Source: CBDUXT01 sp965371245 (GTDB lineage: Bacteria > Planctomycetota > Phycisphaerae > UBA1845). Taken from it: 64,000 bases of DNA. Of the stretch, positions 52,230 to 59,858 are shown in pieces. Below the pieces are notes generated by a model. That model was not told the origin of the DNA, did not search any database, and was given only the letters and a program-made list of their open reading frames with translations. Within the stretch, counting starts at the first letter, position 1; each line of letters begins with the position of its first letter. The DNA is taken from positions 1 through 64,000 of the forward strand of contig CBDUXT010000019.1 in the NCBI GenBank assembly GCA_965371245.1. Direction: 5' to 3'. Position numbers and translations under genes: made by a program.

Positions 52230-53063
52230 ATGTCAGCTGGCAAAGTATTCGACTATGAAGAAGTTGCCCTGCTGCCCCAAGAAAAGGAATGGCGCGAAAT
52301 CCAGTTTCCGGACGTCACGGCGTTCATCATCCGCGGCCCAAAAGGACATTACGCGTACAGATTCTCAAGGCCCACACGATCGAAGTACGCAGAAGAGACG
52401 ATCTCCCTGCGCTACGAGGGCGGCAAGATCAAAGTACTCTGGGACAAAGTCCGTGCGGTGACTTCCGAGATCCAAGCGGGTTCTGGGAACCTAGTTGTCT
52501 ATGAGGGGAAACTCGGAGGAGCGTTGAGCCGCGGCGAGGGGCTGCTCTCCAACGTTGGTTGCTTGCCCCAAGACCGCGCGATTGCTGCGGAAAGTCGGGG
52601 TCTTGAACTGTACGACGACGTTGTGGCTGAGCGCAACCAACTCAAGGTGGCAAACTCTGAATTGGGTCGCCGCGTTAGTGAGCTGACCCGGCGTGTGAGC
52701 GAACTGGCCCGCCGGCTTCATGAGAGGGTAGACGATCAGGATCTGCTTCGCGCGGCGCTTACTGCTCGCAACGACGGGAAGCTTCGTATGACCGAATCCT
52801 ACGAGGGCATCGTCAGGCACGTCGGGAGGGACGAGGTGGTAGTCCTTTTTGAAGTGGACGACGACTTGGTCGAGCACACCTACATGCGCGATCAGTTTGT
52901 GGATTCGCGCCTGCCCGAGAAGGGTGATCGTTTGGCCGTTTACGTTCATGTCGCGCAGCTTCCCCACGATGAGTCAGCAGAAGGCGCCGGCGAGGCAACG
53001 GAGGGTATCGATGAGCAGCCAAGACGCCGTAGAAACATCGGGCCAGCGCCTCGCGAGTTCTGA
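52230..53063 (+). CDS. Coiled-coil protein with small C-terminal beta segment, second gene
   Basis: A 277-residue soluble protein in three parts. The N-terminal mixed-beta domain (1-120) includes FPDVTAFIIRGPKGHYAYRF. A coiled coil (about 130-185) carries repeated heptads (GRRVSELTRRVSELARRLHE). A compact C-terminal beta segment (about 192-250, SYEGIVRHVGRDEVVVLFEV and KGDRLAVYVHVAQLP) looks barrel-like and could bind a ligand or nucleic acid. A basic, Arg-rich tail follows. AAGG lies nine bases before the ATG. The family is not recognised. The gene overlaps the MBL gene by 53 bp, which suggests coupled translation and perhaps a complex. Confidence 0.75.
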   Translation: MSAGKVFDYEEVALLPQEKEWREIQFPDVTAFIIRGPKGHYAYRFSRPTRSKYAEETISLRYEGGKIKVLWDKVRAVTSEIQAGSGNLVVYEGKLGGALSRGEGLLSNVGCLPQDRAIAAESRGLELYDDVVAERNQLKVANSELGRRVSELTRRVSELARRLHERVDDQDLLRAALTARNDGKLRMTESYEGIVRHVGRDEVVVLFEVDDDLVEHTYMRDQFVDSRLPEKGDRLAVYVHVAQLPHDESAEGAGEATEGIDEQPRRRRNIGPAPREF

Positions 53064-54141
53064 CAAGATCTCTGTAGAAATCCACCTTTTCGGATGCGGC
53101 CAGGGCGATACCATCCTGGTTCACCTGCCTGAGAATCGTTGGGTGCTGATCGACTGTCACCTCCCCGTTCGGGATGGCACACGCGAGCGCTTCTTTCAGT
53201 TCTTGAGATCAAAGGAGATCGAGCGTTTGGACCTTATCTTCCAGACGCACCCAGACTTGGACCATTTCCACGGGATGATCGAAGTGCTTGAGTACTTTGC
53301 GTGCGAGGGTCGAGCGGTCGGTCGCTACTGTGACGGGGGTCTAACTGCCGAGGCTGCTCGAGGCCTGATCTGGAGCGATCCGTTGGATTCGTCGGATAAG
53401 ACGCACTACGGAAGACTCGAGGAACATCTCGATAAGTTCGATGACAGCTTCTTCTCCCGGATCGATGACGAACACGAACCCATCTCACCCAAGGGCTACA
53501 AGAACCGTATCGACTTCATCCCCGTTGGTCCCAGCGCGGGCCTCAATAGACGGATCACTCGACGTGACACACGAAAAGTCGCGGAGAATCCTAAGGCAAA
53601 GGTGGAGGCGAATGCTCTGTCCGTCGTCCTCGTGTTGTCGATACGGGAAGGCGATCGAGTCTGCAATGTGCTTCTGACCGGCGACGCTGACTCGGACAGC
53701 ATGGAACTCGCCCTTGACGCCTGGTCACGGAAGTCTTGCGAAACTTCAACGCGTGCCGATTTCGATGTCATCAAAATCCCGCACCATGGTTCGATCGAAT
53801 CCCGTTCAACGCGCTTGTGTAAGGCCAAACGCAATGATCGAGAATGCTGTGTGGCCGCCGTTTCAGTCGGAGAGAGATACGACGTGCTTCCCGATCGAGC
53901 TGTTCTCCGAGATTATCTGAATGCAGGGTGGACCGTGATGCTAACCACGGTACGGCGCGGGGCTGCCCGTAGCAACCGCCCGGGCGGGCTCGCGGATCGT
54001 GGTCGCCCCTTGGTCCGTAGCTTTGAGGCCCACACAATCACGATCACCGTGACCGCGGACGGTGTTGTGGAACACAGCCCTGAAGCGGCGGTGGTTCAAA
54101 CTGGGGATCTTGTCTTGTACGAGAGCGCGGCCCCCGAGTAA
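53011..54141 (+). CDS. Stand-alone ComEC-type metallo-beta-lactamase hydrolase, third gene
   Basis: A 376-residue cytoplasmic MBL-fold protein resembling the ComEC/Rec2 C-terminal nuclease domain. FGCGQGDTILVHLPENRWVL corresponds to the ComEC VGQGD block, QTHPDLDHFHG is the metal-binding HxDxDH motif, VLLTGDADSD carries the bridging Asp, and IKIPHHGS the last His region. It has no membrane part. A hydrolase acting on nucleic acid or a nucleotide is inferred. The ATG at 53011 lies inside the preceding gene with GGAGG six bases upstream. It converges with the epimerase gene only six bases away. Confidence 0.8.
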   Translation: MSSQDAVETSGQRLASSDKISVEIHLFGCGQGDTILVHLPENRWVLIDCHLPVRDGTRERFFQFLRSKEIERLDLIFQTHPDLDHFHGMIEVLEYFACEGRAVGRYCDGGLTAEAARGLIWSDPLDSSDKTHYGRLEEHLDKFDDSFFSRIDDEHEPISPKGYKNRIDFIPVGPSAGLNRRITRRDTRKVAENPKAKVEANALSVVLVLSIREGDRVCNVLLTGDADSDSMELALDAWSRKSCETSTRADFDVIKIPHHGSIESRSTRLCKAKRNDRECCVAAVSVGERYDVLPDRAVLRDYLNAGWTVMLTTVRRGAARSNRPGGLADRGRPLVRSFEAHTITITVTADGVVEHSPEAAVVQTGDLVLYESAAPE

Positions 54142-54147
54142 TGTACT

Positions 54148-55104
54148 TCAGTGCCGCGCGTCGGCGCTGCGGAACCACTCCACGAACTTCGCCAGGCCCG
54201 TCTTCATGTCCGTGGCCGGTTTGTAGCCCAACTCGTTTATGGCCAGCGTTACGTCCGCGTAGGTATGGCTGACATCGCCCGGTTGGAGAGGGTGCGGCTC
54301 GAGGGTCGCGCTCTTTCCCATGGCGTCTTCCAGCAGACCGATCAGGTTGGTGAGCGACACCGGGCGTGATTCGCCCAGGTTGTAGATGTGGAATCCGTCG
54401 CAGCGGTCGATGGCACGGAGCGCGCCGTCGATGATGTCGTCGATGTAGGTGTGGTCGCGCGTCATGGTGCCGTCGCCGAACACGGGGATCGGCTTATCCT
54501 CCTCGATCAGCCGGGCGAACTTGTGGATGGCCAGGTCCGGTCGCTGCCGCGGCCCGTAGACCGTGAAGAACCGCAGGCTGGTGATCGACATGCCGAAGAG
54601 GTGGTGATAGGTGTGACAGAGCAGCTCGCCGGCTTTTTTGGTGGCGGCGTAGGGCGAGATGGGATGATCGACCGGGTCGGACTCGGCAAACGGGACCTTC
54701 TTGTTGTTGCCGTAGACGCTCGAACTCCCCGCGAAAATGAATCGCTGCACACCGTGTTGCCGGCAGGCCTCCAACAGAACCATGGTCCCGCCGAGGTTGA
54801 CATCCTGATAGAGAAGCGGCTGCTCGATGGAGGGTCGAACACCGGCGCGAGCGGCCAGGTGGACGACGAGGTCCACCCCTTTGCCGACCGCCTCGCCCAT
54901 GGTGGCCTGGTCGCGGATGTCGGCCTCGACCAAGTCGAAGCGATCGTTGGAGCAAAGCCGCTCGATGTTCCGTCGTTTGACGGCGGGGTTGTAGAACTCG
55001 TCGAAGCTGTCCACCCCGATCACGTCGTGCGCGGCGTGGACCAAGGCCTCACAAAGATGCGAGCCGATAAAGCCCGCGGCGCCGGTGACGAGGATTCTGG
55101 ACAT
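54148..55104 (-). CDS. UDP-glucuronate 4-epimerase-like NAD-dependent epimerase
   Basis: A 318-residue extended SDR. The NAD loop is GAAGFIGSH, the catalytic triad region is SSSVYG and YAATKKAGE, and VYGPRQRPDLAIHKFARLI with RDHTYIDDI matches UDP-glucuronate epimerases. It would interconvert UDP-glucuronate and UDP-galacturonate. The upstream neighbour (Ugd) makes UDP-glucuronate, and the two genes are 48 bp apart on one strand. The ATG at 55104 follows GGAG; 15 upstream in-frame codons are excluded. Confidence 0.88.
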   Translation of the reverse strand: MSRILVTGAAGFIGSHLCEALVHAAHDVIGVDSFDEFYNPAVKRRNIERLCSNDRFDLVEADIRDQATMGEAVGKGVDLVVHLAARAGVRPSIEQPLLYQDVNLGGTMVLLEACRQHGVQRFIFAGSSSVYGNNKKVPFAESDPVDHPISPYAATKKAGELLCHTYHHLFGMSITSLRFFTVYGPRQRPDLAIHKFARLIEEDKPIPVFGDGTMTRDHTYIDDIIDGALRAIDRCDGFHIYNLGESRPVSLTNLIGLLEDAMGKSATLEPHPLQPGDVSHTYADVTLAINELGYKPATDMKTGLAKFVEWFRSADARH

Positions 55105-55152
55105 GTTGGATCTCCATGCCCCGGCTCTCGAAACGAAGAAACGGGACATGCC

Positions 55153-56469
55153 CTATGACACCGGAACCGTCGGCCGCCCGATGCTGACGTAGTGAAAGCC
55201 GCGCTTGGCGAGAAGCCGCGGGTCGTACAGGTTGCGCCCGTCAAAGATCAGCTTGGCGGGCATCTTCTCGGCGATCAAATCGAAATCGGGCGTGCGGAAC
55301 TTTGGCCAGTCGGTGAAGATGACCAATCCGTCGGCACCGGATAGTGCGTCGTATCCGTCGTCGATCATGGTGACGGTATCGCCCAGCTCGGCCCGCGCGG
55401 TTCGCATGGCCTCGGGGTCGTGCGCCCGCACGGTGATGCCGCGCTCGACGAACATCTTGATGGCCGCGATCGCCGGCGACTCGCGGACGTCGTCGGTTCG
55501 TGCCTTGAACGCCAGGCCCCATACGGCAAGCGTCGTCTTCGAGCAGGTCTCGCCGAAATGGTCAATGACTCGCCGGGCGAAGGATGTGCGTTGTCGTTGG
55601 TTCACCTCGTGTACGGCCGACACAATGCTCATCGGGTGGTCGGCCTGTTCACCCATCGATATCAAGGCGCTGACGTCTTTGGGAAAGCAGGATCCACCGT
55701 AGCCGACCCCCGGAAACAGAAACGCATCGCCGATTCTCGAATCGGACCCCACGCCTCGGCGAACACGTTCGACGTCAGCGCCAAATCGCTCGCACAGGCC
55801 CGCCACTTCGTTCATGAACGAAATCTTCGTCGCGAGCAGGGCGTTGGCCGCATACTTGGTCATCTCGGCGCTGGCCGGGTCCATCACCAGGATTCGCTCA
55901 GCCCGCCGCATGAACGGGCCGTACAGCTCTCGCATGATTTCCACCACCGCCGGGTTGGTGGCCCCGATCACGACACGATCGGGGCGGGTGAAGTCCTCGA
56001 TCGCCGCCCCTTCCTTCATGAACTCCGGGTTGCTGACGTAGTCGATCGGATGGTCCGTGCAGGCGGTAATCGCCGCGAGAACCTTCTTGTGCGTTCCGAC
56101 CGGGACGGTGCTCTTCATGACCACGATTCGGTAGCCGTCCATGGTCTTACCGATGGTCGCGGCGACATCGAGAATGGCGGATAGGTCGGCCGATCCATCG
56201 GCCGCGGGCGGCGTACCCACGGCGATGAAGATCACCCGCGCTTTTGTGACGGCTTCTTCGAGATCGGTGGTGAATTCGAGACGCCCGGCGTTCGCGTTTC
56301 GCTTCACGATCTCGCCAAGCCCGGGCTCATAGATAGGGATTTCGCCGCGACCGAGGGCCTCGATCTTGGCCGCATCGCAGTCCACGCAGATCACGTGGTT
56401 CCCGCTTTCAGCGAAGCATGCGCCCGCCACCAGGCCGACGTATCCAGTACCCACAACCGACATCTGCAT
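55153..56469 (-). CDS. ugd: UDP-glucose 6-dehydrogenase
   Basis: A 438-residue enzyme that oxidises UDP-glucose twice with NAD+ to UDP-glucuronate. It shows the Rossmann loop VVGTGYVGLV, IFIAVGTPP, KSTVPVGT, EMTKYAANALLATKISFMNE, and the catalytic Cys in GVGYGGSCFPKD. KTDDVR-like RTDDVRESP follows. The ATG at 56469 comes nine bases after GGAG; another ATG at 56463 is possible. It is probably co-transcribed with the epimerase gene downstream. Confidence 0.95.
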   Translation of the reverse strand: MQMSVVGTGYVGLVAGACFAESGNHVICVDCDAAKIEALGRGEIPIYEPGLGEIVKRNANAGRLEFTTDLEEAVTKARVIFIAVGTPPAADGSADLSAILDVAATIGKTMDGYRIVVMKSTVPVGTHKKVLAAITACTDHPIDYVSNPEFMKEGAAIEDFTRPDRVVIGATNPAVVEIMRELYGPFMRRAERILVMDPASAEMTKYAANALLATKISFMNEVAGLCERFGADVERVRRGVGSDSRIGDAFLFPGVGYGGSCFPKDVSALISMGEQADHPMSIVSAVHEVNQRQRTSFARRVIDHFGETCSKTTLAVWGLAFKARTDDVRESPAIAAIKMFVERGITVRAHDPEAMRTARAELGDTVTMIDDGYDALSGADGLVIFTDWPKFRTPDFDLIAEKMPAKLIFDGRNLYDPRLLAKRGFHYVSIGRPTVPVS

Positions 56470-56669
56470 CGTTACGCTCCTATCCGCCGATCCAACGTGG
56501 GGCGGCGGATGGACATGAGCGGGCAAAAGCCCGCGCGACCGCCGCGAGCCAGCAGCCCGCGGCGAGACTCGCTCCGTCTATCTGACTGACTCTCCAGCCG
56601 GTCCCCCAGGCCATGAAACACCTGGCCGCGCCATGTGAGAGAGGCCGGCCAGCTCGCAGACTCGTCTGG

Positions 56670-56828
56670 CTAGAACAACGGGTAGATGAACGGGGCGATG
56701 GGCGACGAGCTGGCGAACAGGACCAGGGCGCCGACGAGCAGCAGCACCGCGATCAGCGGCACGAGCCACCATTTCTTCTCTTCCTTGATGAAGAGGAGGA
56801 ACTCTTTGAGAAGCGACTGCTTGGCCAT
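56670..56828 (-). CDS. DUF5989 small membrane protein
   Basis: A 52-residue protein: MAKQSLLKEFLLFIKEEKKW, then a membrane helix (VPLIAVLLLVGALVLFA), then the conserved ending SPIAPFIYPLF. This matches DUF5989 proteins, usually encoded next to SxtJ and a carbamoyltransferase, as here. GGGAG precedes the ATG at 56828. Function unknown, presumably a small membrane partner in the cassette. Confidence 0.85.
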   Translation of the reverse strand: MAKQSLLKEFLLFIKEEKKWWLVPLIAVLLLVGALVLFASSSPIAPFIYPLF

Positions 56829-56848
56829 GTTCTCCCACCTGCGGAAGA

Positions 56849-56872
56849 CCGGCTGGATGCCGGTGCCACACC
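56849..56872. repeat. Half of the ACCGGC...GCCGGTGCCACACC palindrome
   Basis: ACCGGCTGGATGCCGGTGCC then ACACC. It is the right half of the 18175-18228 family, in the leader of the DUF5989 gene. Confidence 0.55.
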
Positions 56873-57025
56873 GTTACGTTTGTCCGCCCTTGCCTCGGGA
56901 CAAGAAAACGGAAGACACACGAGTGCTTTGTCACACGTTAATCTTCGGGCTCGGTCCACGCCGTCTCAAGCCCCTACACGGCTCAAGAGCAGTGGCACAC
57001 CCGAAAACGGAGGTCTGACAAAGCC

Positions 57026-58792
57026 CTAGCCCGTTACCGCGCCGGACTCCAGGGCCACGCTGCGACGCATGCCCTTTTCATAATCGACCGCATCGGGCTT
57101 TTCCGTGACGACGTAATCGCCCATCACCACGGCGTCGATTCCCGTGTTCACGAACGTATTGTAGGCGTCCGCAGGCGTGCACACAATCGGCTCACCCCGC
57201 ACGTTGAACGACGTGTTGATCAACACCGGCACGCCGGTCAGGCGGCCGAACTCGCGAATCAGCCGGTAGTATCGCCCGTTCTGCGCCTCGGTGACCGTCT
57301 GGACGCGGCCGGTGCCGTCCTCATGGGTGACGGCCGGCAGCACCTGGTGCATCTCCGGTCGCACCTTGGGCACCAGCAACATGTAGGGCGCTTCAAGCCC
57401 CTCGGGCATCTCGAAGTACTCATGGGCGCGCTCTTTGAGAACGGCCGGTGCGAACGGACGAAACGCCTCGCGAAACTTCACCTTGGCGTTGATCACGTCC
57501 TTCATCTTGAGGCTGCGCGGATCGGCCAGCAGGGAACGGGAGCCCAGTGCCCGCGGTCCGAACTCCAGCCGCCCCTGAAACCACCCGATGACCAGCCCAT
57601 CGACGATCATCTGCGCCGTGCGCGCCAAGAGCTCTGATTCATCGCCGATGTGTTCGTAGACCGCGCCGGCGCGGTCGAGGGCGTTCTTGATTTCATTGTC
57701 GTCGAAGCTGGGCCCCCACAGCGCGTGGTCCATCTTGAACGTTCGGGGGTTCTTTAGAACCGTGTTGTGGATGTAAAAGGCCGTGCCCAACGCGCCGCCG
57801 GAATCACCCGCCGCGGGCTGTATGAACATTTCCTTGAAGCCCGATTCCTGAAGGATGCGCCAGTTGGCCACGCAGTTGAGCCCCACGCCGCCCGCCAGAC
57901 ACAGGTTGTCCATGCCCGTTTCCTTATGCACGTGGGTGGCCATCTTGACCATGATTTCCTCGACGATCTTCTGACCCGAGTGGGCGATGTCGCGGTGGAA
58001 GTTGTTCAGCTCGGTCTCGGGACTTCGCTGCGGCTGACCGAAGAGCGCCGCCCACTTGTCGCTGATGGTTCGTGTCGTCGAGTAAGCGTGGGAGAAGTAC
58101 TTCAGGTTCAACCGGATGCTGCCGTCATCCTTGATGTCCACCACCTCGCGGAACCGATCGACGTAGGTCGGTTTGCCGTAGGGCGCCAGGCCCATCACCT
58201 TCCACTCCGCGTCGTTGATTCGAAACCCCAGGTAGGCCGTGATGGCGCTGAAGAGCAAACCGACCGAATGAGGGAAGCGAAGCTCTTTTTTCATCTCCAT
58301 CTCGTAGCCGCGACCGACGCCCCAGCTTGTGGTCGTCCATTCGCCCACGCCGTCGGCCGTGATGATGGCGGCCTCATCGAAGGGCGACACGAGGAAGGCA
58401 CTGGCCGCGTGAGAGAGGTGGTGCTGGCAGAAGAGAATGTCCTTGTCCGTGCCGAGCTTGTCCTGGATCTCCCGGCCGATGCGCAGGCGCTGCGTAAGCC
58501 AGAGCGGCATGGATGTCATCCACGGGCGATACGTCCGCGGCCAATAGGCCAGGATGGTTTCCAGGATGCGATTGAACTTGACCAGAGGCTTTTCGTAGAA
58601 GCCGATGTGGTCGATCTGGTCGATGGTGATGCCGGCTTCTTTGAGGCAATAGGCGATGGCCTGCTCCGGAAAGCCGCTGAAATGCTTCTTGCGGTTGAAT
58701 CGCTCCTCCTCGGCCGCGGCGATCAGCTCGCCGTCGCGTACCAGTGCCACGCCGGCGTCATGATAGTAGCAGGATAGCCCCAGTATATGCAT
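57026..58792 (-). CDS. NodU/CmcH-family carbamoyltransferase
   Basis: A 588-residue enzyme that transfers carbamoyl from carbamoyl phosphate to a hydroxyl group, via an ATP-dependent YrdC-like N-terminal half. The start is MHILGLSCYYHDAGVALVRD. HHLSHAASAFLVSPF, LAGGVGLNCVANWRIL, QPAAGDSGGALGTAFYI, GRLEFGPRALGSRSLLADPR and PVLINTSFNVRGEPIVCTP are family blocks. The target may be a surface sugar or other metabolite. ATG 58792 is preferred; one at 58813 (MGLLNRLM) is also possible. It lies between the SxtJ and DUF5989 genes. Confidence 0.92.
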   Translation of the reverse strand: MHILGLSCYYHDAGVALVRDGELIAAAEEERFNRKKHFSGFPEQAIAYCLKEAGITIDQIDHIGFYEKPLVKFNRILETILAYWPRTYRPWMTSMPLWLTQRLRIGREIQDKLGTDKDILFCQHHLSHAASAFLVSPFDEAAIITADGVGEWTTTSWGVGRGYEMEMKKELRFPHSVGLLFSAITAYLGFRINDAEWKVMGLAPYGKPTYVDRFREVVDIKDDGSIRLNLKYFSHAYSTTRTISDKWAALFGQPQRSPETELNNFHRDIAHSGQKIVEEIMVKMATHVHKETGMDNLCLAGGVGLNCVANWRILQESGFKEMFIQPAAGDSGGALGTAFYIHNTVLKNPRTFKMDHALWGPSFDDNEIKNALDRAGAVYEHIGDESELLARTAQMIVDGLVIGWFQGRLEFGPRALGSRSLLADPRSLKMKDVINAKVKFREAFRPFAPAVLKERAHEYFEMPEGLEAPYMLLVPKVRPEMHQVLPAVTHEDGTGRVQTVTEAQNGRYYRLIREFGRLTGVPVLINTSFNVRGEPIVCTPADAYNTFVNTGIDAVVMGDYVVTEKPDAVDYEKGMRRSVALESGAVTG

Positions 58793-58944
58793 AAGTCGAT
58801 TCAACAAGCCCATCTTCGCGATGGAGCATCTACCAGTGCAGCGCAAAGTTGTCATGAACTCGTAGCGCAGGCATCTTGGCTGCATCGTAATCGCGGCTGG
58901 TGCAGGCTGGAAGCCTGCGCCACGAATGACCTTGCGCTGTACTG

Positions 58945-59394
58945 CTAGAATGGCCGGCGCATGCGCTCAAGCGTCGGTGCGTGCGGCTTGTAGTCTTCCC
59001 AGTAGGTTCCCGACGGGTTCAGCTTCTTGCGCAACGGATCGCCCAGGCGAACCACCAACGAAAACACCGGAAGCAGAAAGACAAACAAGACGGTCAACAT
59101 CACGCAAGACATGAACACCCCGATCGGAACCGTAACCGACATCCAGGTGATGTATACCGGTCGGGCCGCGCCGGGGGCGAACGCGCTCAGCAGGCACAGC
59201 CCGGTCCCCAGCCCTGCGAGGCAGAGGGCGACGATCTGACCGGAACGCCCCGACCACGCCAGCGCCGCGACATCCCAAGCCCTGATCGGGGGTACCAACC
59301 AAAGCAGGACGGCAATGCCGCCGAACCCGAGCACCATCGCCCAGCCGAAGCCGCGAATGTCGGATGGGGTTGGATTCCTGTTAACCGTGAACAT
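58945..59394 (-). CDS. SxtJ-family membrane protein
   Basis: A 149-residue membrane protein with four hydrophobic segments (GWAMVLGFGGIAVLLWLVP, IVALCLAGLGTGLCLLSAFA, TWMSVTVPIGVFMSCVMLTV, FLLPVFSLVVRLGDPLRKKL). The last is followed by the conserved tail GTYWEDYKP. The family is named after a saxitoxin-cluster gene and regularly precedes a carbamoyltransferase and DUF5989. AAGGAA precedes the ATG at 59394. It is probably co-transcribed with the carbamoyltransferase 152 bp downstream. Confidence 0.88.
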   Translation of the reverse strand: MFTVNRNPTPSDIRGFGWAMVLGFGGIAVLLWLVPPIRAWDVAALAWSGRSGQIVALCLAGLGTGLCLLSAFAPGAARPVYITWMSVTVPIGVFMSCVMLTVLFVFLLPVFSLVVRLGDPLRKKLNPSGTYWEDYKPHAPTLERMRRPF

Positions 59395-59858
59395 CGTGCT
59401 TCCTTTTGGACCAAGCGCCGTGCTTCCTCACGCCCAGGTTGACGCGTTCCACCGAGACCCAGGTAGGTCGGGTCATCGACCCGGCATTGTTCGGCACGGA
59501 TGTCTCATCCAAGTCCGTTGCCCTGCGCGTCATCACACCTGCGCGCATACTCGCCTGGCGACACAGGCTTCTTCCCGCTCATCACAAATCGACGCACGCC
59601 GCTACGTCGCGATCCAACCAAGCGAAGGTTCCGCCGCGAATCCGTACGACGTCGAAGGTAGCCGGGAGGTGCCGGGTCGATGACCCGACCTACCGAACTT
59701 GTCCAAAGAAAAGCATACCCAACGGAACCCAAGGACGCCCCGTCTTCATATATCTTCATGGGCAAACTTGTTTGCCGGTGCTTGGTCGATCGCGGCCACG
59801 GGCAAGCGATCGCTTGCCCATGCCACCTATCAAGGTACGTGTAACGCAGTACGAGGCA
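59395..59858. other. 460-bp intergenic region with mirrored palindromes
   Basis: Holds GTAGGTCGGGTCATCGACCC (59463-59482) and its mirror CGGGTCGATGACCCGACCTA (from 59673), about 190 bp apart, then GGCAAACTTGTTTGCC (59761-59776) and GGGCAAGCGATCGCTTGCCC (59800-59819). The DNA between the mirrored pair has no recognisable gene. No RNA gene seen. Confidence 0.6.

Noticed and set aside
57767..58777. 336-codon plus-strand open frame
   Set aside because: Antisense of the carbamoyltransferase.
59463..59693. Insertion sequence bounded by inverted GTAGGTCGGGT repeats
   Set aside because: The 190 bp between the mirrored palindromes has no transposase or coding capacity, and the same palindromes occur singly elsewhere.
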